Shown: positions 16,978 through 27,224, counted from the first letter of the stretch. The stretch: DNA of 64,000 nucleotides from Rhodovarius crocodyli (GCF_004005855.1 NZ_SACL01000001.1:1116001-1180000); one strand, 5' to 3'. The notes: generated by a model from the letters alone, not told the origin. A program made the numbers and translations.

Positions 16978-17724
16978 CTACAGGATCGGCCTCGCCGGCG
17001 CCGGCTGTTCCCAATATTCCGCCACCCGCCGCAGCGCCCGCACATCCCCGATCGCCAGCGCGCCTTCCTTCAGCGTGATCAGCCCCTGCTTGCGCAGCAC
17101 CTGCAGCACCCGGTTGGTGTGCACGGCCGACAGGCCCAGCACATCCGCGATGTGCTGCTGCGTCAGAGGAAAGGGCACCGCGCCGTCCGCGCGCTTCAAC
17201 CCGCTGGAAACGGCGCGGCGAAAGATGTGCACCAGCAGCATCGCCATGCGTTCCAGCCCGCTGCGCTGGCCCACGCTCATCAGCACGTCATCGGTCAGGC
17301 GTTCGCCGTGGGCGGCCAGCCAGGTCAGGTCCAGCGCCATGGGCGGGTGGTCGCGGAACAGCTCCCACATCATGTCGCGGCGGAAGCCGCACAGGGATAC
17401 GTCCGTCAGCGCCTCGATCCCGTGCGGAGAGGCGCCCATCAGCTCCGCCTGCAGCCCCACCAGGTCACCGGGCAGCAGGATGTTCAGGATCTGCCGGCGG
17501 CCGTCGGGCAGGCTCTTGTAGCGAAAGGCCCAGCCGCGCAGCAGCGTGTAGAACCGCTCGTCCTTCGAGCCCTCGGGGATGATCGTCTCGCCGGCGGCAT
17601 GGCGCAGTTCCGTGCGCTTCTGCCGCGAGATCCAGGCCAGCTGGTCCGGCGTGAAGTCCCGGATATCGGGCAGGGAGCGAAGCGGACAGGCCTCGCAGGG
17701 GAGCATGGGGGAACCTTGCATCAT
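16978..17724 (-). CDS. Crp/Fnr family transcriptional regulator
   Basis: The 248-residue protein has an N-terminal cyclic-nucleotide-binding-like domain (AGETIIPEGSKDERFYTLLRGWAFRYK, then ILNILLPGDLVGL) and a C-terminal winged helix (LTQQHIADVLGLSAVHTNRVLQVLRKQG). Near the N terminus PCEACPLR holds Cys10 and Cys13, and one more Cys lies in SLCGF; this is not the complete four-Cys set of a classical FNR iron-sulfur cluster. Many alphaproteobacterial paralogues share this CxxCPLR start. The signal sensed is unknown. The ATG at 17724 was taken; a start at 17706 (MLPCEAC) is possible. The AT-rich repeat follows its stop. Confidence 0.85.
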   Translation of the reverse strand: MMQGSPMLPCEACPLRSLPDIRDFTPDQLAWISRQKRTELRHAAGETIIPEGSKDERFYTLLRGWAFRYKSLPDGRRQILNILLPGDLVGLQAELMGASPHGIEALTDVSLCGFRRDMMWELFRDHPPMALDLTWLAAHGERLTDDVLMSVGQRSGLERMAMLLVHIFRRAVSSGLKRADGAVPFPLTQQHIADVLGLSAVHTNRVLQVLRKQGLITLKEGALAIGDVRALRRVAEYWEQPAPARPIL

Positions 17725-17771
17725 GGATCGAGAACGGATCGATCCGGGAAAGGTTTCCCCCAGCCGTGTCG

Positions 17772-19061
<1,290 letters not shown>

Positions 19062-19066
19062 GGGTG

Positions 19067-20209
19067 TTACTCCTGGATGGGCGCGGCTTCTTCACCGCGC
19101 AGGATGTGGGTGCAGGCCAAGGCCTGCGGGGTGTCTGTGGCGGATAGAGCCGCCACGGTGGCGTAACCCTGGCCGCGCAGGCGCGCGGCGGCGGCACGGT
19201 CGCCGCCCAGGGGAATGAAGACCCGCGCGCGCCGGGGCGCGGGAGCGGCCGCGCGGCGCACCGCGTCGGGGTACAGCGTCATGCCCGTCGCCGGCTCATC
19301 GGCCTGCGACAGATACCGCCCGCCGCGCGCCAGCTCTCCGCTGCGGCCGGGGCCATAGACGGTGAAGGCCACGCCCACATGGTACTGGAAGCCCCGGAAC
19401 TCCAGCGGGTCCAGCGTGACGCGCAGGGTGGGGGCGGCGGCCTGGATGGCACGCACCACGGCGGCCGCGTTCTCCGCGATCGCGCGCGGGCCGGGGGGCA
19501 GATCGGCGGCGGCCAGCGCGGCCAGCGCGCGGTCGGCGGGGCCCGCGGCCTCCAGCAACCCCGGCAGCAGGGCGGCCACGGGGCCGCGCCCGGCGGCCAG
19601 CGACGCCACGGCGGCGGCGTCCTTGCGGTCCAGCGCGCGGGCCAGGCGGTTGGCTTCGGTGCCGGAAAGACCCGCCGCATCCAGCAGGGCGGGGGTCATG
19701 GTGGGCAGGGTCACGTCCAGCGAGAAGCCGGAGACGCCCACGGCGGCCAGCGCCTCGGCCGTCACGACCGCGACTTCCGCGTCCGCTTCCGGGGCCATGC
19801 CGCCGATCACCTCGATGCCGGCCTGGGCGGTCTGGCGCTCCGGCGCCAGCTCCGTCCCGCGCACGCGAAGTGCCTGTCCGGCATAGGAAAGCCGCAGCGG
19901 GCGCGGCACCCCGCCCAGCCTGGTGGCGGCAATCCGCGCCACCTGGGGGGTGGTGTCGGCCCGCAGGCCCATCATGCGCTGGCTGACGGGGTCCATCAGG
20001 CGGAATGTCTGTTCGGCCACGGCCGCGCCGCTGCCCGCCAGCAGGGAATCCTCGAATTCCAGCAGGGGCGGCTTCACGCGGTCATAGCCATGCGTGGCAA
20101 AGACGCCCATGAGCGCCTCGACCAATGCGGCCTCGCGTTCCGCATCGGGCGGCAGCAGATCTGCCAGCCCTGCAGGCAGCAGGGCTGGGTTTGGCTGTTC
20201 TTCGGTCAT
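19067..20209 (-). CDS. hisZ: ATP phosphoribosyltransferase regulatory subunit
   Basis: The 380-residue protein resembles a histidyl-tRNA synthetase catalytic core but is short and lacks an anticodon-binding domain, as in HisZ. Visible segments are [66 protein letters not shown] (motif 2-like) and the C-terminal LARGGRYL. HisZ activates the short form of HisG, the first enzyme of histidine synthesis; hisG itself is not in this window. It precedes purA by five bases on the same strand. Confidence 0.92.
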   Translation of the reverse strand: MTEEQPNPALLPAGLADLLPPDAEREAALVEALMGVFATHGYDRVKPPLLEFEDSLLAGSGAAVAEQTFRLMDPVSQRMMGLRADTTPQVARIAATRLGGVPRPLRLSYAGQALRVRGTELAPERQTAQAGIEVIGGMAPEADAEVAVVTAEALAAVGVSGFSLDVTLPTMTPALLDAAGLSGTEANRLARALDRKDAAAVASLAAGRGPVAALLPGLLEAAGPADRALAALAAADLPPGPRAIAENAAAVVRAIQAAAPTLRVTLDPLEFRGFQYHVGVAFTVYGPGRSGELARGGRYLSQADEPATGMTLYPDAVRRAAAPAPRRARVFIPLGGDRAAAARLRGQGYATVAALSATDTPQALACTHILRGEEAAPIQE

Positions 20210-20283
20210 CGCATGAGGCGGTTTCGCACAGCATTACAAAGATGGAAACACACCCCGGCGAATTGCCGTGCTACGTTTTGAAC

Positions 20284-20841
20284 ATGCCAAAACGCCGCGC
20301 CCTCCTCGCCGTTGCATTCAGCCTTGCGCTGGGCCCCCTTGCCGCATGCACGAACGACCCATCGGGCGGCGGCTACATGATGGGCGTGGGCGACCCATTG
20401 CGCGGCGCCGCCGTGAATGCGGAGCGCCTTCTGGGCGACACCAGCCGCTGGCATGGTGACCCCGCGGGGGCGGCCCTGGCGGCGGCACAGCTGGAATTCC
20501 TGACGCGCAGCTTCGAGAACGACCCGCGCGTGTCCATCACCGCCGATTTCGGCACGCTGCATGCCCTGCGCATGGCGCGGCTGGAGATGCGGCGCCAGAT
20601 CGGCATGCCCGCCAGTGTGCCGGGTGAGGTCGCGGAGGCCAATCTGCGCGCCGCCGCCACCGCCCTGCGCGAAGGCAGCACCGCCCGTGCCGAGACCTAT
20701 CTCTCCGATTGCCGCTACGGCGTGATCCAGCGCCTGACCGACATGCCCCGCCTGGCCCGCGTGTCCGAGGCCGCCGGCTTCGTCTCCTCCGAGCTTTGGC
20801 GCGGCGGGTCGGGTCGCGGGTTCCGGCTCAGCGGGGGCTAA
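20284..20841 (+). CDS. Predicted lipoprotein, unknown function
   Basis: The 185-residue protein starts with a basic N terminus and a hydrophobic stretch ending in the lipobox LAAC (MPKRRALLAVAFSLALGPLAAC), so it should be lipidated. The mature part is mostly helical and alanine/arginine-rich (LRAAATALREGSTARAETYLSDC), with no domain I recognise. It is transcribed divergently from hisZ, with only about 75 bases between starts, and is followed 47 bases later by a hydrolase-like gene that may be co-transcribed. Confidence 0.75.
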   Translation: MPKRRALLAVAFSLALGPLAACTNDPSGGGYMMGVGDPLRGAAVNAERLLGDTSRWHGDPAGAALAAAQLEFLTRSFENDPRVSITADFGTLHALRMARLEMRRQIGMPASVPGEVAEANLRAAATALREGSTARAETYLSDCRYGVIQRLTDMPRLARVSEAAGFVSSELWRGGSGRGFRLSGG

Positions 20842-20888
20842 GCCGACCAGCACCGGGCGCCCCTTTCATCGAAGAACGGAGGAGCCCG

Positions 20889-21836
20889 ATGCAATCCACC
20901 CTGCTGACGCTTGCGGCCACTCAAGCGAGCCGTGCGTCCACGTTCGCCCCGCATGCCGCGAAGGCGCCGATCCGCGCCGCCGTGCTGGAAGGCTGGCGGC
21001 AACGCAACGCGTTCCTGGACGGCGTCTTTTACGACGTGTCTTGCGTCAGCACCGCGGAGGCCAAGGCCATCGCGCCCTGGCTGGCCGCCGAAGGCGCCAT
21101 CCTCGTGGTGCCGCCGACCGGCGGCGGTGACCTCATCCTGTGCCCCACCATCGCCGACTACACTGCAATCCATGGCCCGCACGTGCGTGCGCTTGCCGTG
21201 GCGGGCGTGGGCAGCTCTGCCCTGGGTGCCGCCGCATTTGCCCGTAACGTCGCCGATGCCACCGGCTGGCATGTGGCGGCCGTCGTATCGGGTTACGGCA
21301 TGGCGGATCTGCTGACCGAGGCCGTGGGCGGATTCTTCTGGTTCGGCGCCCTCAACGGCATCCGCCATGCGTTCGAGCCCATCGACCTGTTGACGGAGGC
21401 CAACCATAAAGCTGAAGCCGCGCTGGCGATGACTGACGCCAGCGTGCCCGCCCCGGTGCGTGAAAGCCGCGACACGCGTACCGTGACCGCGTTGCTGAGC
21501 GACGCTGCCTTTCGGTTTGATCTGTTAACCGGCCATTCCAAGGGCAATCTGGTGTTGTCCGAGGCACTATATGAAATGCAGCATTCAGACCGGGCACGGC
21601 TGCGCGTTCTCGCGGAGCAAAGCCGGATCGTCACCATCAGCGCCCGGGTTGCCATGCCGCATGAGTTCCGCGACGTGATCGACATCATGGGTGCCCTGGA
21701 CTGGTTCGGCGGCCTCAATTCCCGCCCTTCCATCCCGGCCGATATTCTGGTGCCCTTTGCGTGGCATCACACCAACACTCAGCTTCCGGCCTCATTGAAT
21801 GTCACGCAGGCACTGCGGAGCGCGATGACCGGATAA
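20889..21836 (+). CDS. Hydrolase-like protein with a GHSKG nucleophile elbow
   Basis: The 315-residue protein is not one I can name. A single lipase-type motif, LTGHSKGNLVLSEAL, lies near residue 218; this GxSxG context is typical of alpha/beta hydrolases. No signal peptide is clear; the protein begins MQSTLLTLAATQAS. Codon use is noticeably less GC-rich than its neighbours (for example Leu and Val codons around 21510-21560), which may indicate transfer. A strong ribosome binding site (CGGAGGAGC) precedes the ATG. It may be an intracellular lipase or depolymerase. Confidence 0.6.
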   Translation: MQSTLLTLAATQASRASTFAPHAAKAPIRAAVLEGWRQRNAFLDGVFYDVSCVSTAEAKAIAPWLAAEGAILVVPPTGGGDLILCPTIADYTAIHGPHVRALAVAGVGSSALGAAAFARNVADATGWHVAAVVSGYGMADLLTEAVGGFFWFGALNGIRHAFEPIDLLTEANHKAEAALAMTDASVPAPVRESRDTRTVTALLSDAAFRFDLLTGHSKGNLVLSEALYEMQHSDRARLRVLAEQSRIVTISARVAMPHEFRDVIDIMGALDWFGGLNSRPSIPADILVPFAWHHTNTQLPASLNVTQALRSAMTG

Positions 21837-21846
21837 ACCCAGGGCG

Positions 21847-22572
21847 CTACATCACCGGCTCATCATTCAAGGCCGCCGGCACATCGGCGGCCACGCGCGC
21901 CAGCAGCCCCGGGTCGTTCTCACTGAACTTCCCCACCCGGGCGCTGATGGGCCAGAAGGCCAGTTCCTCATCCGGGCAGGGTTCCAGCAGGCCCAGCAGC
22001 TCATCCGGCTCGGCCGGTTCCGCGCCCAGCCAGGCGTCCCACAGCTCCGGCGGCAGGATGGCGGGCATGCGCGGGTGGATCTGCGCCTGCCGCCCGGCTG
22101 ACTCAACGGTAATGATGGTGAAGGTGCGCAGCCACTCGCCATCGGGGCGTTTCCACCCCTCCCACAGCCCGGCGACGGCCATGGGCGAGCCATCGCGCAG
22201 CGCCACGGCGAAGGCCTGGCGGGATTTGCCGCCGCCCTGGCCTTCCGCCTGCCATTCATAGAATCCGTCCATCGGCACCAGGCAGCGGCGCTTGCGGAAG
22301 GCCTCGCGGAAGCTTGGCTTGTCGGCGATGCCGTCGCTGCGGGCGTTCATCAGCCGGGCCGCGCCCTCGGCGTCCTTGGCCCAATGGGGCACCAGGCCCC
22401 AGCGCAGCATGTTCAGCTGCCGCTCGCCCGTCTGCGGGTTCAGGCGCAGCACCGGGGCATCCTGGGTGGGGGCGATGTTCCAGCTGGGCGGAAAATTGGG
22501 CACCAGGGACACGGCCTCGAAATAATCGGCCAGCGCCCCCGGCTCACGCTTCAGCTGGTAACGACCGCACAT
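21847..22572 (-). CDS. SOS response-associated peptidase (HMCES/YedK family)
   Basis: The 241-residue protein begins MCGRYQLK, so removal of Met leaves the catalytic Cys2. Other hallmarks are WNIAPTQDAPVLR, LRWGLVPHWAKD, the NARSDGI segment (active-site Asn), CLVPMDGFYEWQ (Glu) and IHPRMPAIL (His). The family cross-links to abasic sites in single-stranded DNA, shielding them from strand breakage. Spacing to the downstream YbjN-type gene is nine bases on the same strand (that gene lies upstream in transcription), so they may be co-transcribed. Confidence 0.93.
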   Translation of the reverse strand: MCGRYQLKREPGALADYFEAVSLVPNFPPSWNIAPTQDAPVLRLNPQTGERQLNMLRWGLVPHWAKDAEGAARLMNARSDGIADKPSFREAFRKRRCLVPMDGFYEWQAEGQGGGKSRQAFAVALRDGSPMAVAGLWEGWKRPDGEWLRTFTIITVESAGRQAQIHPRMPAILPPELWDAWLGAEPAEPDELLGLLEPCPDEELAFWPISARVGKFSENDPGLLARVAADVPAALNDEPVM

Positions 22573-22581
22573 CGAAAGGGT

Positions 22582-23088
22582 TCAGGCCTCGCCCACGCAA
22601 TCCAGCATCGCGGCTTCCAGCGCCTCCTTCGGCGGCTTGCCGCCCCACAGCACGAACTGGAAGGCGGGGAAGAAGCGCTCGCACTCGTTCAGCGCGATGT
22701 CGACCAGGTCCTCCAGGCTTTCCGCGCTGGCGCCCGGGGCGCCGCGCAGCAGCACGGCATGGCGATAGACCGGCACGCCTTCCTCGCTTTCCAGCCCGAA
22801 ATGACCGATCCACAGCTTCTCATTCGCCAGAGACAGCAGCTCGAACAGCGGGGCGCGGCGGTTCTGCGGCACCTTCATGTCGAAGGCGCAGGAGAAGTGC
22901 ATGGCCGACATTTCCGGCGCCCAGGAGAAGAACATGGCGTAGTCGCACCATTTCCCGGGGGCTTCGGCGACCATCTCACGCTCTGATGGGCGCTCGCAGA
23001 CCCACTCATTGGCGCCCAGGATCTGTTCCAGCACGTCCAACGGGTTGGTCGCGTGGCTTTCGCTTTCCAGTGCCAGCATGCCCGACAT
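22582..23088 (-). CDS. YbjN domain-containing protein
   Basis: This 168-residue acidic protein fits the YbjN-type (bacterial sensory transduction regulator) fold: DVLEQILGANEWVCERPSEREMVAEAPGKWCDYAMFFSWAPEMSAMHFSCAFD, then ELLSLANEKLWIGHFGLESEEGVPVYRHAVLLRG, and a helical C-terminal part with DLVDIALNECERFFPAFQFVLWGG. The family is a chaperone-like or regulatory fold without enzymatic activity; its role is not established here. The ATG at 23088 gives MSGMLALESESHATNPLDVLEQ, consistent with alphaproteobacterial homologues. Confidence 0.75.
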   Translation of the reverse strand: MSGMLALESESHATNPLDVLEQILGANEWVCERPSEREMVAEAPGKWCDYAMFFSWAPEMSAMHFSCAFDMKVPQNRRAPLFELLSLANEKLWIGHFGLESEEGVPVYRHAVLLRGAPGASAESLEDLVDIALNECERFFPAFQFVLWGGKPPKEALEAAMLDCVGEA

Positions 23089-23323
23089 GGTATCGCCCCC
23101 ATTTCGGCGGCGCCGACCCACCTCCCCCAACTCGACCCATGGGCCCCCCTGCCCAGGGATTGGGGTGATTCAGTGCCCGACACCACTAGGGGTAGCCTAC
23201 GCAGCCCGAATCCCGCGCCGCAAGAGGCGGATTAAGATGCTTCTGTGGATGATTCGCCCCGTATTGCCACGCGCGGTTGCGGCGTGGCGGGGGGATGCGC
23301 GCCATGCTGGTGGCGGGCGCCGC

Positions 23324-23626
23324 TCAATCCTTGGCGGGGGGGCCTTCCAGCGCGGTCAGCCGGGCTTCCAGCTTCGCCACCCGCTCCTCCAGCGCCTCGG
23401 CCGCCTCACGCGCGCGGCGGGCCAGTTCCATGGCGGCGTCGAACTCCTCGCGCCGCACCAGCTCCATCTTCTGGGCGAAGGCATCGGCGCGGGACTTGGC
23501 AAGCGCCTCGGCCTCCGCCTTCAGCCCGGCCAGCACGCTGAACGCGCCGCCGGCCACGCCGGCCATGTCATCCAGCCGCGAGCCTTCGCCCTTCAATGCC
23601 TGCAGACGCTCTCGCAACGGACCCAT
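23324..23626 (-). CDS. ubiK: UbiK-family ubiquinone biosynthesis accessory factor
   Basis: The 100-residue protein is almost entirely helical. A central segment (LARRAREAAEALEERVAKLEARLTALE) has heptad spacing typical of the UbiK/YqiC coiled coil that trimerises. The N-terminal part (LDDMAGVAGGAFSVLAGLKAEAEALAKSRAD) matches the membrane-binding amphipathic helix of the family. UbiK supports the aerobic ubiquinone-synthesis complex. It is divergent from lgt, with about 60 bases between starts; this ubiK/lgt neighbourhood is common in alphaproteobacteria. Confidence 0.85.
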   Translation of the reverse strand: MGPLRERLQALKGEGSRLDDMAGVAGGAFSVLAGLKAEAEALAKSRADAFAQKMELVRREEFDAAMELARRAREAAEALEERVAKLEARLTALEGPPAKD

Positions 23627-23684
23627 GCTGCCCTCCTGTGGCTTTCGGCGTTATACGCTTCCTGGCCGGAACCCGCGAGATCGC

Positions 23685-24482
23685 ATGCTGCCCATCATTG
23701 CCTTCCCCATGATCGACCCCGTGGCGGTCCAGATCGGACCCTTCGGGGTGCGCTGGTACGCGCTGGCCTATATCGCCGGCATCATCCTGGCCTGGCGGCT
23801 GGTGCGCCGCGTGGCCCAGGCCACGCCGGCCGTCGCGAAGCCGGAACAGGTGGATGATTTCGTCACCTGGGCCACGCTGGGCATCATCCTGGGCGGGCGG
23901 CTGGGCTATGTGCTGTTCTACCGGCCGGGCCACTACCTGTTCTCCCCGTGGGAGATCCCGATGATCTGGACCGGGGGCATGAGCTTCCACGGCGGCGCGC
24001 TCGGCGTGATCGTCGCGGCCTATCTCTATTGCCGCTCGCAGAAGCTGCACCCGCTGGGCTTCGGGGACCGCGTGGCGGTCGGCGTGCCGATCGGCCTCGG
24101 CCTCGGCCGCATCGCCAACTTCATCAATGCGGAGCTGTATGGCCGCGCGGCCGACGTGCCCTGGGCCATGGTCTTCCCGACCGACCCGCTGCAGATCCCG
24201 CGCCACCCCAGCCAGCTGTACCAGGCGGGCATGGAGGGTCTGGCCCTGTTCACCGTCATGGCCATCCTGGCCAGCCGGCCGTCCATCCGGGCGCGCTTCG
24301 GCTTCCTGACCGGGGCGCTGATCGCGGGCTACGGCACCGCCCGCGTGATCGGTGAGTTCTTCCGCGAGCCCGACGCCAATCTGGGCTTCCTGGTCGCCGG
24401 CGCCACCATGGGCCAGCTGCTGTCCCTGCCCATGATCGCGGTGGGCATCTTCCTGATGGCGCGCTCCAAGCCGGCTGCATGA
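23685..24482 (+). CDS. lgt: Phosphatidylglycerol--prolipoprotein diacylglyceryl transferase
   Basis: The 265-residue membrane protein has seven predicted spans. Its Lgt signatures are GGRLGYVLFY, the catalytic-type GGMSFHGGALG, and IGLGLGRIANFINAELYG, followed by HPSQLYQAGMEG. It transfers a diacylglyceryl group onto the lipobox Cys of prolipoproteins in the inner membrane, the first step of lipoprotein maturation, and so acts on the many lipoproteins encoded in this window. Its stop overlaps the next gene's start (ATGA), beginning a five-gene operon. Confidence 0.96.
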   Translation: MLPIIAFPMIDPVAVQIGPFGVRWYALAYIAGIILAWRLVRRVAQATPAVAKPEQVDDFVTWATLGIILGGRLGYVLFYRPGHYLFSPWEIPMIWTGGMSFHGGALGVIVAAYLYCRSQKLHPLGFGDRVAVGVPIGLGLGRIANFINAELYGRAADVPWAMVFPTDPLQIPRHPSQLYQAGMEGLALFTVMAILASRPSIRARFGFLTGALIAGYGTARVIGEFFREPDANLGFLVAGATMGQLLSLPMIAVGIFLMARSKPAA

Positions 24483-25456
24483 GCGAACGTCTCGACGCCT
24501 TCATGGCGCGCGCCAACGCCGCGTTCTATGCCCAAGGGGGCGGAACCGGCGACGCGCTGGGCCATTTCACCACCGCGCCCGAGATCAGCCAGGCCTTCGG
24601 CGAATGCCTGGGCCTGTGGGCCGCCGTCACCTGGCAGCAGATGGGATCACCGGCGCATTTCGTGCTGGCGGAACTGGGCCCCGGCCGCGGCACGCTGATG
24701 GCCGATGCCTGGCGCGCCGTGCGCGGCGTCATGCCGCAGTTCTGCGCGGCCGCCGAAATCGCGCTGGTCGAGACCTCCCCCAGCCTGATGGCCATGCAGG
24801 CCCGCGCGCTGGCCGGCGCCCCGGTGCGCTGGTTCCCCACGCCGGAGGCCCTGCCGCCCGGCCCCGCCATCATCCTGGCCAACGAGTTCTTCGACGCCCT
24901 GCCGATCCGGCAATTCGTGAAGCGCGAAGCCTGGATGGAGCGTTTCGTGACGGACGGCGCCTTCACCGAACAGCCCACCGACCCCCTGCCAGACGCGCCC
25001 GAGGGCAGCATCGTGGAACGCTGCGAACCGGCGCTGGCCATCGTCGCGGCGCTCGGCGCGCGGCTGGCGGCCCAGGGCGGCGCGGCCCTCATCCTCGACT
25101 ACGGCCCGGGCGAGAGCGGCTATGGCGACACGCTGCAGGCCATCCGCGAGCACGCCCGCGCCGAGCCGCTGGCCGACCCCGGCCGCGCCGACCTGACCGC
25201 CCATGTGGATTTCGCGGCTCTTGCCCGCGCTGCCGGCCCCGCCCGGGCCGAGCCCATCCTGCCCATGGGCCTGTTCCTGCAACGGCTGGGGCTGATGTCG
25301 CGCGCCGCCATGCTGGCGCAATCGGCCCCGAAGCAGGCGGGCATGATCCTGTCCGGCGCACAGAGGCTTGTGATGCCCGAACAGATGGGCAGGCTGTTCA
25401 AGGCGCTGTGCCTGTGCCACCCCGATCTGCCAACGCCCGCGGGATTTGCCGAATGA
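24479..25456 (+). CDS. SAM-dependent methyltransferase, MidA/NDUFAF7 family
   Basis: The 325-residue protein matches the NDUFAF7 (COG1565) family: GDFTTAPEIS-type start (here GHFTTAPEISQAFGECLG), the SAM-binding VLAELGPGRGTLMADAWR near residue 65, LANEFFDALPIRQFV near 140 and ALILDYG. The human relative dimethylates an arginine of complex I subunit NDUFS2; a similar role in bacteria is inferred. It overlaps lgt upstream and pgeF downstream by four bases each. Confidence 0.9.
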   Translation: MSERLDAFMARANAAFYAQGGGTGDALGHFTTAPEISQAFGECLGLWAAVTWQQMGSPAHFVLAELGPGRGTLMADAWRAVRGVMPQFCAAAEIALVETSPSLMAMQARALAGAPVRWFPTPEALPPGPAIILANEFFDALPIRQFVKREAWMERFVTDGAFTEQPTDPLPDAPEGSIVERCEPALAIVAALGARLAAQGGAALILDYGPGESGYGDTLQAIREHARAEPLADPGRADLTAHVDFAALARAAGPARAEPILPMGLFLQRLGLMSRAAMLAQSAPKQAGMILSGAQRLVMPEQMGRLFKALCLCHPDLPTPAGFAE

Positions 25457-26205
25457 TCCAGCACGACCTCCTCTCCGGCTTCCCCCACGCCTTCTTCACG
25501 CGGCAGGGCGGGGTCAGCACGGGCCTGTTCGCCTCGCTGAACTGCTCCGACCGCGGCCAGGACGACCCGGCGGCGGTGGCCGAGAACCGCGCCCGCGCCG
25601 CCCGCGCGCTCGGTTTCGCGCCCGACCGGCTGGTCTCCGTCCATCAGGTGCACGGCCCGGTGGTGGCCGTGGCCGAGGCGGCCCCCTGGGCCCGCGAGGC
25701 CCGCCCCCAGGCCGATGCCGTCATCACCGACCGCCCGGGCCTGATGTTGAGCGTCGTCACCGCCGATTGCGGCCCCGTGCTGTTCGCGGACAGCCAGGCC
25801 GGCGTCGTCGGCGCCGCCCATGCCGGCTGGCGCGGTGCCGTGGGCGGCGTGCTGGAAGCGACGCTGGACGCGATGCGGGCCCTGGGCGCGCGCGACATCC
25901 GCGCCGTCGTCGGCCCCTGCATCGGCCAGGCGAGCTATGAGGTCAGCGACGATCTGCGCAACGAGGTGCTGGCCCGCGACCCCGCCGATGCCCGTTTCTT
26001 CGCCCCCGGCGCGCGGCCCGGCAAATACCAGTTCGACCTGCCCGGCTATTGCGTGGCGCGCCTGACCGCCGCCGGCGCCCGGGCCGAGGCCACCGGCCAC
26101 TGCACCCTGGCCACCCCCGACCTTTTCTTCAGCCACCGCCGCCGCACCCTGGCCGGCGAGGGCCCCATCGGCCACCAACTCTCAGCGATCGGGATCGGAG
26201 CATGA
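25453..26205 (+). CDS. pgeF: Peptidoglycan editing factor PgeF (YfiH/polyphenol oxidase family)
   Basis: The 250-residue protein shows the family motifs HAFFTRQGGVSTG, SVHQVHGPVV, TADCGPVLFADSQAGVVGAAHAGWRGAV and VVGPCIGQASYEV, with the metal/catalytic His and Cys residues present. In Escherichia coli PgeF removes wrongly incorporated L-serine from UDP-MurNAc; other members are multicopper-like oxidases or purine nucleoside phosphorylases. It overlaps the methyltransferase gene by four bases. Reading past the TGA, the same frame stays open as a small hydrophobic frame. Confidence 0.9.
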   Translation: MIQHDLLSGFPHAFFTRQGGVSTGLFASLNCSDRGQDDPAAVAENRARAARALGFAPDRLVSVHQVHGPVVAVAEAAPWAREARPQADAVITDRPGLMLSVVTADCGPVLFADSQAGVVGAAHAGWRGAVGGVLEATLDAMRALGARDIRAVVGPCIGQASYEVSDDLRNEVLARDPADARFFAPGARPGKYQFDLPGYCVARLTAAGARAEATGHCTLATPDLFFSHRRRTLAGEGPIGHQLSAIGIGA

Positions 26206-26208
26206 CCC

Positions 26209-26280
26209 GTGCCCTACCTCTGGATGTTCATGATGTTCACGGTGGTCGCGATGCTGGGCACCTGCGCGCTGATGCTGTGA
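26209..26280 (+). CDS. Candidate small hydrophobic membrane peptide (23 aa)
   Basis: A GTG four bases after the pgeF stop opens a 23-codon frame that is nearly all hydrophobic (VPYLWMFMMFTVVAMLGTCA) and long enough for one membrane helix. Its TGA overlaps the GTG of the following lipoprotein gene in a GTGA junction, the style used by real genes in this operon. An ATG at 26224 is an alternative start. Such a small frame could occur by chance, so support is limited to hydrophobicity and the overlap. Confidence 0.3.
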   Translation: MPYLWMFMMFTVVAMLGTCALML

Positions 26281-27185
26281 AGCGCCGGCGGGCCCTGCTG
26301 GCGCCCCTCGCCCTCGCCCCCCTGTTGCTGGCGGCCTGCAGCAACAACCCGGGCTCGCCGCTCTGGGGCAATCCGGGGCGCAACGCGCGGCGCCTGGCGG
26401 TGCCGCTGGCCATCCGCGTGGCCGTGCCCACCCCCACCGGCGCCCTGTTGGACGCGCGCGGTGCCGAGGCCCTGGCCGAGGCCGTGGCCGCCGGCCTGCA
26501 GGCCGAGGAAATCCCGGCCGTGCGCCTGGACACGCCCCTGCCGCTGGATTGGCGGCTGGAGATCACGGCCGTGAACAACGGCGCGGCCGTGGTGCCGCGC
26601 TTCGCGCTGGTGAATGCCGACGGTGCCTCCCAGGGGCAGGTGGACGGCGCGCCCGTGCCCACCGCCGTCTGGGCCATGGCCCAGCCCCCGGCGCTGGAGG
26701 GCACCGCCCGCCAGGCCGCCCCCGGCGTGGCCCGGCTGCTGCTGTCCATCCAGGCCGCCCGCGCCGCCGGCACGGCCGATGCCATTTCCGGCGGCACGCC
26801 GCGCATCCGCTTCCTGCCCGTGACCGGCGCGCCGGGCGACGGCCCGCAGGCGCTGGCCGGCCGCATGCGAGAGTTCATGGCCAATCTGGGCTATGTCGTG
26901 CAGGACGGCGCCCAGGGCGCGCAATACGGCCTGACGGCGGCCGTGCGCGTCGACCGCCCGGCCAACGGCAAGCAGGTGGTGGACCTGCAATGGATCGTCA
27001 CCCGCCTCGATGGCCAGGAGCTCGGCCGGGTGGTGCAGGTGGAGGAAGTGGACGCGGGCAGGCTCGACCGTTTCTGGGGCGACATCGCCTATGTGGCCGC
27101 CGAACAGGCCTCCGGCGGGGTGATGACCATCATCCGCAATGCAGCCTCCCCCACGACGCCGGTTGCCACGCCCGCATCCCGTTGA
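26277..27185 (+). CDS. Predicted lipoprotein, unknown function
   Basis: The 302-residue protein starts (GTG) with a basic stretch and a hydrophobic segment ending in the lipobox LLAAC, so it should be a lipoprotein. A longer reading from 26202 would bury the signal behind 25 unlikely residues. The mature part has AVPLAIRVAVPTPTGALLDARGAEALAEAVAAGLQAEEIPA near the start, resembling periplasmic lipoproteins of unknown role. It follows pgeF and precedes prs with about 39 bases between, in the same operon direction. Confidence 0.75.
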   Translation: MKRRRALLAPLALAPLLLAACSNNPGSPLWGNPGRNARRLAVPLAIRVAVPTPTGALLDARGAEALAEAVAAGLQAEEIPAVRLDTPLPLDWRLEITAVNNGAAVVPRFALVNADGASQGQVDGAPVPTAVWAMAQPPALEGTARQAAPGVARLLLSIQAARAAGTADAISGGTPRIRFLPVTGAPGDGPQALAGRMREFMANLGYVVQDGAQGAQYGLTAAVRVDRPANGKQVVDLQWIVTRLDGQELGRVVQVEEVDAGRLDRFWGDIAYVAAEQASGGVMTIIRNAASPTTPVATPASR

Positions 27186-27224
27186 TAATCACCCGCGCGC
27201 AGCCGGTGGAGTGCTGGGGTTTCC

